DNA of 64,000 bases from Limanda limanda (lineage: Eukaryota; Chordata; Actinopteri; Pleuronectiformes; Pleuronectidae). The stretch spans positions 9,324,346 to 9,388,345 of the forward strand of contig NC_083656.1 in NCBI RefSeq assembly GCF_963576545.1, read 5' to 3'. The notes beneath the pieces are model-generated. The model ran no database searches and had not been told where the DNA came from. It saw only the letters and a list, made by a program, of their open reading frames with translations. Of this stretch, positions 52,214 to 64,000 are shown piece by piece. The stretch's first letter is position 1, and every line of letters starts with the position of its first letter. A program made the position numbers and the translations under genes.

Positions 52214-55200
52214 ATGACGGGCTCCAATGAGTACAAACTGAACCAGGGACCAGAGGACACCATCTCTGCCGTCAAGTTCAGCCCCAGCACAGCTCAGTTC
52301 CTGCTTGTGTCCTCGTGGGACTGCACGGTCCGTCTCTTCGATGTCATTGGCAACATCATGCGGATGAAGTACCAGCACTCAGCTCCAGTTCTGGACTGTG
52401 CTTTTTATGTAGGTCACAGATGTTTATATATGGTCCTTGTTGTCTTGTCAAAGCTTTTCTCTGATATATCCAGATAATAATCACCTATTAACTTGCAGGA
52501 CCCAACACATTCCTGGAGTGGAGGATTAGATGCACAGTTAAAAACTCATGATTTGAACACAGACCAAGGTACGTTGCAAACCGGTTAAGTAGCAATACAA
52601 GCTATCAGGCAGTATCACAACTCCTTTTTCATTGTATTGACTGCTGCAATATTCTCTTTAAACAGATACAATAGTTGGTGCACACGATGCTCCAATCCGT
52701 TGTGTGGAGTACTGCCCAGAGGTTAACGTCATGGTAACGGGTAGCTGGGACAGATCGGTTCGGCTGTGGGACCCGAGGACGCCCTGCAACGCTGGCACCT
52801 TTGTTCAGCCTGATAAGGTAGAGCACAAGGGGAATGCAATTGCTATTTTAAAGATATTAATAAGATGATTATGTCGGGTCAGAATCACTTAAATTTTGTT
52901 GCTGTAGCACAGTTAATCAAGATTGGCAAGATTTAACGATTTAGTTTACATACACTTGTTAGTTCATTGTTGATTTGTATTTATTTATCAAAGAAACTTG
53001 TTGAACGGTCTTTCAAAAAAATATTTTCTTTAAAAGGTACTTGCATTTAACCTGATGTTGATGATACATCATGATAATATTGATGATAAATATGAGAGTT
53101 TATTGTGAACACTTTACACTACAGCATGAATGAGAAAAAATAGAAACCTGGTGGGAAAAGGGTGACATCTCACTGCTACCTTTTGTTTGTGTGTGTGTGT
53201 GTATTTATTGCCTGTGTCATCTTCCTCTTGTCTCATACATGTGATCTTTATGAAAGGTGTATACGCTTTCTGTGGCCGGAGATAGACTAATCGTCGGCAC
53301 AGCTGGAAGAAGAGTCCTGGTGTGGGATCTGAGGAACATGGGCTACGTACAGCAAAGAAGAGAGTCCAGTCTCAAGTATCAGACACGAAGCATCAGAGCC
53401 TTCCCCAACAAACAGGTACCCTTCAAATCCCAATAGACATCGATTGTAGTTTACACGGTACTAATGCAACTTACAGTGAACTGTTGACGGGTAATTTACT
53501 CCAGAGTATCATGTTAGGAAACAGATTCCTGTGTTAATGTGAAGAAGTGGAATGTTAACTTGGTATTTTGTGTCTTGGCTGCAGGGCTACGTCTTGAGTT
53601 CAATCGAGGGACGTGTAGCTGTGGAGTACCTGGACCCGAGTCAGGAGGTTCAGAAGAAGAAATACGCTTTCAAATGCCACAGGCTGAAGGAGGAGGGAAT
53701 TGAGCACGTTTACCCCGTCAATGCAATCTCCTTTCACAGTGTTCACAACACCTTTGCCACAGGTAGGAATGGCTCATTAGTAGCTACTTCATAAAAGCAA
53801 TGATTTTGTTTCTGTAATGGGGTAATTTGTTTTTTGCAATGCTCAGAGATTGACCTGTGACCTTCAGCATTAAGCTGCCAAGGTCGCACGTGGAACAAGC
53901 TGTCATAGATCCATATCTCAACACATTCTAAGTCTTTTGAGCTTGACCTTGAGTCTCCCCTTCGACCAGGTGGCTCGGACGGCTTTGTGAACATCTGGGA
54001 CCCGTTCAACAAGAAGCGCCTGTGCCAGTTCCACCGGTACCCGACCAGTATCGCCTCCCTTGCCTTCAACAACGACGGCACCATGCTCGCCATCGCCTCC
54101 TCCTACATGCAAGAAAAGGGTGACATCAGCCACCCGGAAGATGCCATCTTCATCCGCCAGGTCACAGATGCTGAGACGAAGCCCAAGTGAGTCTTCCTCG
54201 TCCCTCGGGTGTGTACTCCTGCATAATGTGGCACCTTGCCTCTCACTGAATCTATGAGCAGCTGTATTTACAGGGAGCACGTCCACCTGCAGCATATGCC
54301 GATCTTTATCTCAGCTCGTCCACTTTTCAATATCCGACAGTTGAAAGATGCACAGATGAGAACTTGAAAAATCCTCCTGTGAGTCTTTGTATCTCTGCTG
54401 TCATAACAGACACAAGGAAACCTGCTGTACAAAGTGATGCAGTACATTATAATAGTGAATAAAGTAGCAGGATCACAGCTTTAAGTTGAAGGTCACATTG
54501 ATTCATTTGTTCAGTCTATAAAATGACAAGATAGCAAATACAAATTCAGAAGAGATGTCTTCAGATAGCTTAGCTTTTTTCAACCAGCAGCTTAAAGCCG
54601 AATTATCAGAGGTTTATTATCACACGGAACAGAGAAACCAACGGGTTGTTATATTTGAGAAACTCTGATATGGAATTTGGGGTTTTTTATACTGAAGTTT
54701 TCAGTATTTCGTACCCTACTTCCATTTAAATGGGCAATTGTAAATCAGTGTTTGAACATGAACTGCACTAATGATTCCATGCAGTATATCACACAACATA
54801 TTTAACTTGAACATTCACAACATTTAGGTGCAACTGTTTATTTGTTGGTTTCATGATTTCACTTCAGAAAGATTCTCCGACCAGTTGCTAATAATCTTTT
54901 TGTGAAAAAGAGCAATGATGACATTGACCTCCCATGTGCCAATAATGTCTGTATTTCCAGATCTTTGTTCCATTATGTTTTCCATTTGTGGCAGTTAAGG
55001 GCGTTCATAGACTCTCTGGCTTCAGTTCAGCTTTTCATACAGGCTGTTGTCTGACATCAGTCACAGAATAAACCAGCTGGTTTTCTCTGTATTTTTGTTT
55101 ATCTGCCCTACATCATCATTAAAGGGTTAGGTTAGTATAGCTCTCTCCACATTAGCGAAATTAGACTGAATGGATATCAAACCTCAGACCTAAATATAGT

Positions 55201-55279
55201 ATTGAATATAACACAAACTGCTGAAGTTATGACTCATGTTGATTGAATCCCTTCTTTTCTTCTTTGCAGGTCAACCTAA
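52214..55279 (+). CDS. bub3: Mitotic checkpoint protein BUB3
   Basis: BUB3 is a WD40 propeller that binds phosphorylated KNL1 MELT repeats and the GLEBS motifs of BUB1/BUBR1 at kinetochores. Exons: 52214-52408, 52499-52568, 52666-52817, 53257-53415, 53585-53762, 53970-54186 and 55270-55279; total 326 aa. The protein starts [20 protein letters not shown]-type blades include [34 protein letters not shown] and [33 protein letters not shown] and [20 protein letters not shown] are highly conserved. The C-terminus reads [17 protein letters not shown] and then, across a 1083-bp intron, a final exon adding only Ser-Thr and the stop. Without that splice, the frame stops at once after KPK. The ATG follows an acceptor, since exon 1 is non-coding. 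Confidence 0.97.
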
Positions 55280-55616
55280 GTCCACCTTGCAACAGTTCCC
55301 ACTGCGTGTGTTTGGGTTATCTGCTGGTATCCAGTGTACCATTATCAAAATGTCTCCTGTCATTTCTTTCTGTTCCATACAGTTGATCTTTTCTTGTAAC
55401 TGTTGTCTGTTAAAATCTTTTCTGTTCTGGCGCTTGTTATATAGTTCTATTTTTTTTCATGTATGTTCCAATGACCATGTATCGTTGTCTGATTCAAATA
55501 CACCTTTTTCTGCTTTTGCATGGTCATCAAGACAAACTGATGTTGTGATCTTTTTTGTTGACTCTTACATTTATAACACTGAAACTTTTTGACACTGATT
55601 CAAGCTCTGTTTGTAT

Positions 55617-55622
55617 AATAAA
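55617..55622 (+). terminator. bub3: Polyadenylation signal AATAAA, bub3
   Basis: AATAAA about 340 bp after the spliced stop codon, in a suitable T-rich 3' UTR context. Confidence 0.6.
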
Positions 55623-56199
55623 ACATTGATCAACAGCCCAAACGCACTCTGTCACGTTTACTTACTGCCAAAAAGAAAACCTGAGAGAAATCCCAGGAAT
55701 GTGTCTGGGCAGAAAAGCTTCTCTTCACGACGTGTTGAGGGAAAGCGATGATCCACTCGTATCGCCGAAGGCTCCACTTGCCCCCAGACAGTGACCCGTG
55801 CTGATAGACATCTGAGGTCTGCAGCCTAAACCAGATCCTGCTTTATCACCAGGGGGAAAATATGGAGAAAACCACTAAACTGGATGAACCGGCTGCGTCT
55901 GGCAAACTAAAATAAAAATGATTAAGAGGCTCTTTTTTTGGATTTCTCATATTTCTTTGAATGGTGAATTATCCGCTGAGAACCCTAAATGGTGAATCCA
56001 CGTTTAAATGGGGCTGAAGCAAAGTGCTGCCAATTCTTTTAGTTTCATTTTACTGTGGGTTTGCTTTGAACATAATTGAGAAATCCATTTAGAAATTAAT
56101 TATATTTTTTAATTTGATTCATATTTAGTGTTAGGGCCATACTTTTCCATCATCAATTGTGAATTTATAGAGTCAAGTTTTCCAAGTTGTTACACTGGT

Positions 56200-56770
56200 G
56201 ACTGTCGGGTGCAGGACGGGCATTTTTTTTGTATACCTCTCAGCACCCATTGGCCAAAGGGGCTTTTCTGGTTCGTCATGTCCACGTCAGATTCTTGTGA
56301 ACGTGATATCTCATGAACACCTTGATGACATTTCAACAAATTGGGTCCAAACATATTTTGTTGACAAAAGCCAAATTTGCCGAGACATCACCCAAAACGT
56401 TTTTGTTCAAAAACCTCACAGAACACATTGAGAATATTTTGTCAAATTCTGTACAAATGTTCACTTCGACTAAAAGGTGAACTCGTTAGATTCTGGGTGA
56501 CAAAAGTCAAGGTCACTGTCACATCATGTTCTTGTGAACTTGATGAATCAGGAACACACAACATTTGGACTTAAGGTTGACTTGATTAGAATTTGGTCGT
56601 CAAAATCACTGCGACTTCACCAACCCTTTTTTGCCATGTGAATGTTTAATTTTAATAATATACTTTTGAATTAGACTCAATGTTCACATTGACTATTGGA
56701 TTAACTGATTAGAGTCAGGTGGTCAAAGGTGAAGGTCACTGTGGTCTCACACATGTATTATTGTTGGCAG
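56200..56770 (+). repeat. Diverged dispersed/tandem repeat (GTCAAGGTCACTG type)
   Basis: Phrases such as CTTGTGAACGTGATATCTC, CTTGTGAACTTGATGAATCA, GATTAGAATTTGGTCGTC, GATTAGAGTCAGGTGGTC, GTCAAGGTCACTG and GTGAAGGTCACTGTGGTC recur two or three times. This is a repeat type I recognise from many percomorph fish genomes. The family name is unknown to me. Confidence 0.7.
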
Positions 56771-58949
56771 AGGCGTACAGTTTCAGAGCCAGTAATTCAA
56801 AAGTATATTTTTGTCATGCACTGTTCAGTGTTGTGTATGAATGGCCACAGTGAACACAGCAGTTCCCTGCAAAAGACTCAAGTGGCGTCTTTTCCCCTCA
56901 GTTCAGATTTTTCAATTGCAACTAATGCAATTTCTGAAGCCCTTCAGCCAAGGCAGCAGAGAAGATATAGATGTCAATTATTCTGTTTAAGAGGTCCAAT
57001 TTTTTCTAATGGCTCTATCTGCCTCTGCGGTATCCTGGAAACGATTAGTTCGGTTTGGTTTAAATGATGTAACTAATTCCCATGATTGTCGATAATGAGT
57101 CTTGTCTTTGACGTTGGATCGAGGCTGCAGCTTAATATGAAATGGCGTTCATTTCGGAACACAATTACTGCTCGTGAAACAGACGTAGAATCGGCTAGAG
57201 GGGGGTTGTTGTTGGGGCGATGGAGAATTACCTTGTTTCCTGTCATCTTTGGCTTCCGCTAAATTGGAAAATTGAGTTCTTTGAATGTGCATTAAAAGCG
57301 CGGGGGTTTTCTCATCTCTGGTGGATAGCTTATAGAAAAAGGTAATTTAGGAGCAGAGAAGCAATTAGTATTTTTCAGACCTGGAGCTTACAAAGAGGTA
57401 CACATGTAGTTGTTTTGTTCAGTACCATAAAGGATTTATTAGTGATTTAGAAGATTGTAGCAGATGCATCTGTTGCCCTGTCTATCAGCATCTTCCTCCA
57501 AGCCTGTCTCCACAGAGATCTCTCCTGGTTCTTTTCTTTTTTCCCGGTCCTGCTGCAAAGGCCCAGTTAACCACATGTGGTCGTGTGGCCGGGCTCTGGT
57601 TTCCAACCGCTGAAGTGTTGCAGACAGTTTGGCTCTACATGAAACCGTTACATGACAATTAAAATGGGTGATTGTGCTCCCGACAGCCAGTCAGGTGCAT
57701 TTAACCCGACCACAGGAGGCTCGTGTGTTCACTGGAGAGGGCGCGGGTGACCTTCAGCCGGACACCTTATCTCTCAAGACCGGTTTCTTTCTAATATTAT
57801 ATCAAGCCGATGATACCGTCCTTCACGCGCTGCGGAGAAGTGAGGAAATCACATGATGATGCATCAGGAAAATATTGACACCACTCCGTGTTCTGGCTTT
57901 GTCTCCTGTTTCCTCACCACATCACAGACTATAGACGCCATCCGATAATTCCATGCAATTCAGTGACTTTATGACTGATCAGCGTCTTTATCTTCTTATT
58001 TCACACCAAAACATTTTTTAAGCTGTTTTATGTCTAACCTCAAGAACACGCATGAAGGATTCAGTATTCACTAGAACACTTGCATCTAATGGATTCGCTC
58101 AAAGATAATAAATAATTTCAATGGCCTACATTGCTCAGTAATTAGCTACATTTCCTATTAAATCAAACCAGACACTGGACGGCTCATTCGCTTCATTTAC
58201 TAAAAAACGTGGCAGGTGCATGTTTACATTGAAAAGATTCTGTAGATTTAGGTTAATGAAGATGTAAATTGTTGATAATAATTTTTTTTAACGATTTCTA
58301 TTTTAGAGATTAGCCCCTGCAGCCATCAGACTTGGCCCAAAATACAGATCCTGGACCCGTTGACGTCCCGGTTCGAGCAGTGAAACCGGAGCCTTTCTCC
58401 TGGATGTGGCTTTGGCCTGCCACAGCACCTCACTCCACGCTGCCCCTGCCCCGGGGGTGAGGCTTTTAAAGAGCTGTGTAGGGCAAAACAGCATCTCCTT
58501 GAGAGCATTGTAGTTACATTAGAGCCTAATTAGACGCTAAAGCTCAAGGCCATGTGAGCGACTGCTAGGTTCAACGCTCACCGTCATCTATCTCTTTACG
58601 GGCCGGGCAGGCGGCACTGGGGCTGACTGGTGGAGGAGGCTCTCACCTGGGAGCCGGGATATAGTAAATCAAAAGTCTCTGGGTGTGACAGGAGGGTCGG
58701 AGATTTGGGGCGTGAGGTTTTATTTTGGCTTGTGGGCTTTTTTGGCGGAGATTTTTCATCTGATAGTAAACCGCATGGCATTGATGGTCAAGAATTAGGC
58801 CGGCCGGCAGAACTATGAGACCAGATTACATTTGTTATGTGAGAATTGAAATAGTGTCAAGATGCTGAAGTTGGATTACAGGGTTTGGCCAGAATATAAA
58901 TAAAAAAATTAATAATCTAAAATAATGTCCATCCCCCACTTTGGTGCAG

Positions 58950-59400
58950 ACTGAAATATGTCAGCAATTACTGCCATGAAATGTTGCACAGACATTCATC
59001 GTCCCCAGAGGATGAATCATCATGACTTTGGTGAGCCAATGATTTCTCCTATTACTCTAGGCTTCCTTATACGGTTTTGATTGAAACACTGTGAATACTT
59101 TTGAACTAATTCCCATGATATGTTGCACATACATTCATTGTCCCCAGAGGATGAATCCTTCTGACTTTGTTGATTTCCCGACTTTTCCTCTTATTCCAAC
59201 ATCAGTTTTCCATGAAAATTGGTCGACATTCATGGTCCTTGGAGGATGAGTCCTACTGACTTTGGTGATCCCTGGGTTGTTCCTATTGTTCAACCATGAG
59301 GTTATCTTTCCTGGTAATGTCTTAGCAGCAATCAAATGGATTTCCATAACATTTTCTCCACATTCATGTCCCTCTGAGGATGAATTGTAATCATCATCGT
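58950..59400 (+). repeat. Diverged repeat with ACATTCAT..GAGGATGAATC..TGACTTTG core
   Basis: Four units follow at roughly 100-140 bp spacing: GACATTCATCGTCCCCAGAG (58992), ACATTCATTGTCCCCAGAGG (59130), ACATTCATGGTCCTTGGAGG (59227) and ACATTCATGTCCCTCTGAGG (59359). The first three are followed by GATGA(A/G)TC and then a TGACTTTG core about 6 bases later; the fourth is more decayed. Similar arrays are widespread in teleost genomes. Confidence 0.75.
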
Positions 59401-60984
59401 GAGTTCAGTACTTCAGTTAATGATGTTAGCACACAAATAACAACAAACATTGACAGCATGGCTGTAATTTCGACCTTAACTTAAAGTATTTGTCTGTGCT
59501 ATGATTGGGTAATTAAGGTGCCACAGTAAACATTCACCTCAAAAGGTAAACTGTGGAAATTGGTGCTTCAGAGGGGAAAGAGTGCAGCTTTCATGTCTCC
59601 TGTCAAACTGATGAATGTATGAATGTGTAAAGAAGATGGGGGCAGTCAGTGCATCTGGGGGGGGGGGGGGGCGCACAGGGCTGCAGAGATTAAAGGTGAA
59701 AACACACAGAAAAGTGAACTCTCTTGTTTATCCAGACAACAGATCAGATCAGTGACATGTTCATGGACTCAGGGTTTTGTTCGGAGTCTCTAAGTGTTTA
59801 AGGCTGTAAAACTGAGGGACAACACTCAAGGGTTCCCACTGATGAAGGACACTCTTTGATGCACAGGTTGTCAACTCATATCGTGCCGGGGTTGTCGATT
59901 TCCCTCCAGGGCTGAAACCACAAGCACTTAAACACAACTGATCCATGTCAGACAGCCACCTGTGGGTAAGTCCTGCGGATCAGGCAACATATCCCACTTG
60001 AAAACATAGAACCTGTTGCATTGTGTCGGTGATTTGTGGTCAGCTTTGGAGCGACAGGCATTTTTCTTTCACGAGGTACAAAAAAAAAAAAAAAAATACA
60101 ACAAGGGACAAATCCCACAGGGGACTTTGAAAAACAATAACCTGTTATCCCCATTTAAACCGAAATCAGATTGCAAGCCTTTTCAGGGCAGCCTCTTTGT
60201 ACGCGGCCTGTGTCTATGAAACCCTCTGTGCAGTGTAATGGGTTCATGGCCACGGGGCAAGGGTTACAGTTTGTCCTTCCTGCAATTAGCATTCACGGTT
60301 AGCTTAGCAGAACTAATGCACCACATCTTTGAGGCTCAGGTTCCCTGTGTGCCTCCGAGTGACTGCGGGCGGAATTTAAACTGACTCCTTGTATCCATTT
60401 CAACCTGCTTTATGAACAGTTATTGGCATAATCCCCCTGAAGAATAAAATTTCCAGCCAACTATTATCCGGCAATTAAGTTTAGGGGAAACAGAGGAGGT
60501 GGGCGATGAACTTACCGAACATGTTATAGAGCCACATGGATATTCGCACAATGGTATGAAACTTGGGCCATTTCTCCTCCATTGTTGTTATTATAATCAC
60601 TTTTTAAGCATCATAAAAAATGGCATTATTCTGTATTTTCTGTTTGTTTTGCCCTGTGACAGTTAGGTCATGACACTGTGATCTCACAGCAGCTCTCAGC
60701 ACACAGGAACATGTACACCACAGCTATTGTGGAGGCGCTTAAGGGCCGTCCACAATCTCATGGGTCTTAAGTGACACCTTCTCTTAAACAAAACCAAGCT
60801 GCTCGGAGCCGCACTCTGCTGTCGGCTTTGTCCACGTTGTGTAATATATCATAGTTTATGTATGAATCCGAGGACGTTTGTGTAAGTTGACTGCAGCATT
60901 GTTTGGGAACTATAGCAAAGATGTGTAGGTTATAATGGGGATGGTGGGAGTGGGAGTTTTTTTTTTTTATTAGGAGAGTGAAAT

Positions 60985-61095
60985 GACAACAGACGTAACG
61001 TAACGTAACATTATAGCATTTCATAACATAAACCATTATTGCATAGCATAGCAAACTGGTAACATATCATAACATAACATATTATAGCATTGCAA
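60985..61095 (+). repeat. Degenerate pentamer repeat (TAACA/TAGCA)n
   Basis: Runs of ACGTAACGTAACGTAACATT, CATAACATAA, GCATAGCATAGC and CATAACATAACATA make a low-complexity five-base periodic tract. Confidence 0.7.
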
Positions 61096-61689
61096 AAGAT
61101 AACTCTGAGGTCAATTCAAAAGGAAACAATAGCATTTCAAATTGAAGATCACTCACTCCAACCATCCTTATTACATCCTAGAAATTTTGGCTAATGTAAA
61201 ATTATAGAAAATAACATAAGAATGAGGAAAACCTACAAATTTGACTCACAAACTTAAAGCTATATGCATAGTGAGTAAATAAAGACTGGATATCCATAAA
61301 TGCAAGTGAGACGTTGCTTTAAAAAGGACTTAAACCCAACAAAATGCAAAGATCTGAGAAAAATAAAACATTACTTAGTAAAATGAAAGTACACATGCAG
61401 GGGAAAATCTATGTTATTGAATAGAAAACACATTGTTTCCTAAGTGCATCCTGTCTGAGTGATCAGTGCATTACGGAGCCCAATCAATGACACAAAAAGG
61501 AGGTGCTTTCATAAACAGTTTTTGATTATTGGACATTATTAACTTTTGTGAATCCAGTGAAGTGAAACACTGTGTTGTCCCATCGACTCAAATGCAGATT
61601 AAGCAAACTAATGTGAACGCAGGGGATCAATGCATTCGTGCAGTTGTGTCTCTGTGCGTGGAACGGCGATGCATTTAGAAGTCTGGCCC

Positions 61690-62100
61690 TAATTCATCAT
61701 CATCCACACATTATATTATTACTGATGGCTCTTGCCTCTGGCTAGTCCATTTGTTTTTTTCAGATTTGTGACAGGCAGCAGAGCGCCGGGCGGAGGTTTA
61801 TTCTGCAGCCACGCCAGCAGCCCTCTATTATTTATCTATTGATCATCATACCTCCCAATAATCTGCCGCCTGACACGTTTGACAACATTATGTGGAGCAG
61901 GTCAAAGGACAACGCTAATGAAACTGAAGTGATGGATGTTAGTATCCACAGCATTAACCTTGCTAATAGTTGTCACAGGCAGCACATGTACACCCACATT
62001 ATGACAGCCCTGCTGAGCCTGCTTGGATTTCCATGACAATAAAGAGCCCAGGATTCAATGAGGTGGTCCAGAGGCACGTGCAGAGTAAATATAATAAATT
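61690..62100. promoter_or_regulatory. Candidate conserved non-coding element downstream of bub3
   Basis: A non-repetitive, balanced-composition stretch stands out from the AT-rich surroundings. It has clustered transcription-factor-like cores: AATAATC, TTTGACAACATTATG, AGGTCAAAGGACA (nuclear-receptor direct-repeat type), GCTAATGAAAC and ATTAACC. No coding frame is supported. Conservation cannot be tested from one sequence. Confidence 0.35.
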
Positions 62101-64000
62101 ATCACATGGTGTTGAAGATCACCATTATCATGAAATATTGAGATTAAGACTGAAGAAAACAGGTTCTTTGGGTGAAAACAATTGTTATAACAACATTTTA
62201 TTTTAATATTTCAATGTGAACAGTTGAATGTCTAAGGAAAGCTATTTCTTTATCACATTTTGGCAGGTTTTACTCATGGCTTCAAGAGGTCCTATGATCT
62301 CAAAGAGGATGATTCTTGAAAATGACTGACTGTGAAATTTGGCCTGGAAAAGAAAAAGGAAACAGATTGTCTGAAGGATGACAAGAAAAGTTATTTTCTC
62401 CACTCACATTTTTTCATTTGAGTGACTTCAACAGGCCTGAAGAGGTTAAGCTTTAGAGTATTACTAAATTTAAAGGTGGATATCGCAAACAACCCAAATA
62501 TGCCTTTTTAATATGTGTGTAAACTTTGAGTCTTAAGCTGCAGTAAAAATGAATCATCTATCCAGGAGAAATACTTTTGTAAATCTGATGTATTTTAAAG
62601 CCAAGAGTAGCAGTTAAATAACAGATGCAAAGTAAAGTGCCGTCCAGGATTGTTAGCTGCTGAATATTAGAGCACTGACAGTTTCCCCACTTACAGTAAA
62701 CACAATCTCATCTCTAGGGCCCTTTACTGACAAAACAAGCCGGCATCTCAGAAAATATTAGTTAAAAAGAGCGCGTTGACCTCAGAACCTTTGAGCTCGT
62801 CGAGCTGAAGCAGCAGAACCTCAGATGAGGAGCTTCTGTGTTTTGACAAGCAGGTGAAAGGAAGTGTTGCAAACAGTTTCGCAGAGGGAAAACAAACCGA
62901 TGTCCCCTGGTACTGACCCACATGAATACAACGATGTGGTGGTGCAGGATATCCAGCTGAATGGCCGAGGCGGAGGCTCATTCCTTCGCGTATGTCATTG
63001 GAGAGCGGCCAACCCTCGTGTCCAGGCTGCTCTACGGTTTACAAGGACATGTCGGACTGGTCACCTGACCTGACAGCCCCCAGGACCGTGCCGAATGGCG
63101 GGAGGTCAGAGCTGGACACCTGGCTTTACTGCAGGGTCAAGACTTGTGTTTCTTCACTTACTGTATTGGCCAGCAAGTACCAAGTCTTTTCTTTATGCCA
63201 AAACATGCAGCTCTCAGATGGGTAGAACATAAGTCTACAGTATAGGACACATGACATGTTTACCACAAGAGAAACCCACTGCATATTTACAGTCGATTGT
63301 GTTTTACTATAGATTTACTTACAACTCGATATCCGGGAGGATTTTAACAGAACCCTCATTGATTCACTTTCCAGAGGAATCGCTGCCTGGATCAGTTTAC
63401 CTTGTTACCTTGTCACACTATGTTCTGGTCTGATCTCCATGTCCATTTCCGCTCAGCGCAGCCCCCTCACCCCTCCGTCCCCACCACGCCGCCCAACAGA
63501 GCTGGCTTTGTCCCTGTGGCCGGTCATCCATTCCTAATCTCCAGTCTTTTTTACCGCGCTGGAGACGTACCGCATGCTTCCAAAGAGCAGAGTGAGCTGT
63601 TCACGCATGCCCTCCCATCTCCCAAATGAAGCTCGGAAGAAACCTTGTGACCCCGGTGGCGAAAAGTGACTCAATATTACAGATTGTCAACACCATTGAG
63701 ATCTGGAAATGGAAGAAACCTGGAGAGAGGCCACCTTAATTAAAAAATTCTTCAAACTATATGGCACCAAGTCGAGCGTTTACCTCCACCAAGGCCCAAT
63801 AGTCACTTAAATTCACAGATATACATTCCTTTAATATGTCGGATTTCTTTCAATAAAAACTATGATTTATTCCCTGGGAATCAGTGGAAATTAAAACAAA
63901 TCTCACATATAAAAGTGATCCAGAGCCGCATGAAAATGTAATGGTTTCCTCCGTGACCCATAACACATCCTTCCACTAAGTTTCTTGCTAATTAGTCTGG

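Larger units (their letters stand above)
55623..64000. other. Gene-free region downstream of bub3
   Basis: I found no exon with recognisable homology on either strand over 8.4 kb. Open frames here are short and compositionally ordinary. The region holds dispersed repeats (56.2-56.8 kb, 58.95-59.4 kb), a 15-base G run (59657-59671), a pentamer-like repeat (about 61 kb) and a candidate conserved non-coding element (61.7-62.1 kb). Confidence 0.6.

Noticed and set aside
59657..59671. 15-base G run downstream of bub3
   Set aside because: An isolated homopolymer in gene-free DNA; no function can be argued.

Overview
The window is nuclear DNA of a bony fish, most likely a spiny-rayed (percomorph) teleost. 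It holds compact vertebrate genes with short GT-AG introns, AT-rich intergenic DNA, and several dispersed repeats of the kind common in percomorph genomes. Seven protein genes can be built exon by exon with consistent splice phases. There is also one damaged duplicate gene carrying a transposon. I saw no prokaryotic feature, CRISPR array or tRNA.

Layout. Positions 1-16130 (minus strand): parg, poly(ADP-ribose) glycohydrolase, 13 coding exons visible, 3' end outside the window. 17601-19889 (minus): a short HIPK-family kinase, head-to-head with adam9. 20842-27645 (plus): adam9, 22 exons, 815 aa. 28716-30856 (plus): pstk, 350 aa, the kinase of the selenocysteine pathway. 31425-40491 (minus): two tandem copies of the ikzf5 locus. 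40947-44896 (plus): acadsb, 433 aa. 48260-49413 (plus): hmx3, a homeodomain factor. 52214-55279 (plus): bub3, 326 aa, spindle checkpoint. 55.6-64 kb: no gene seen, only repeats and some candidate conserved non-coding DNA. The order pstk-ikzf5-acadsb-hmx3-bub3 is the conserved vertebrate order known from human 10q26, but hmx2 is missing between hmx3 and bub3.

The most unusual part is the ikzf5 duplication. Copy B (37514-40491) encodes an intact 419-aa Ikaros-family protein. Copy A (31425-37513) has lost normal coding capacity: its last exon has a 502-bp frameshifting deletion and two smaller indels, and a hAT transposon sits in its first zinc-finger exon. One end of the transposon and 31 bp of adjoining host exon are gone. 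The remaining junction joins the ikzf5 N-terminus in frame to about 705 residues of uninterrupted hAT transposase. Exon 1 (35555-35690 from the ATG) splices in phase to this fused exon, giving a predicted 791-aa host-transposase chimera with a polyadenylation signal inside the element. A nested 331-bp duplication has also made a second, chimeric first exon whose phase would add a second N-terminal module (839 aa). Whether any of this is transcribed cannot be told from sequence alone.

The genes do not form a shared pathway. parg reverses poly(ADP-ribosyl)ation, pstk makes phosphoseryl-tRNA(Sec), acadsb degrades isoleucine-derived acyl-CoA in mitochondria, hmx3 patterns inner ear and hypothalamus, bub3 guards mitosis and adam9 sheds cell-surface proteins.
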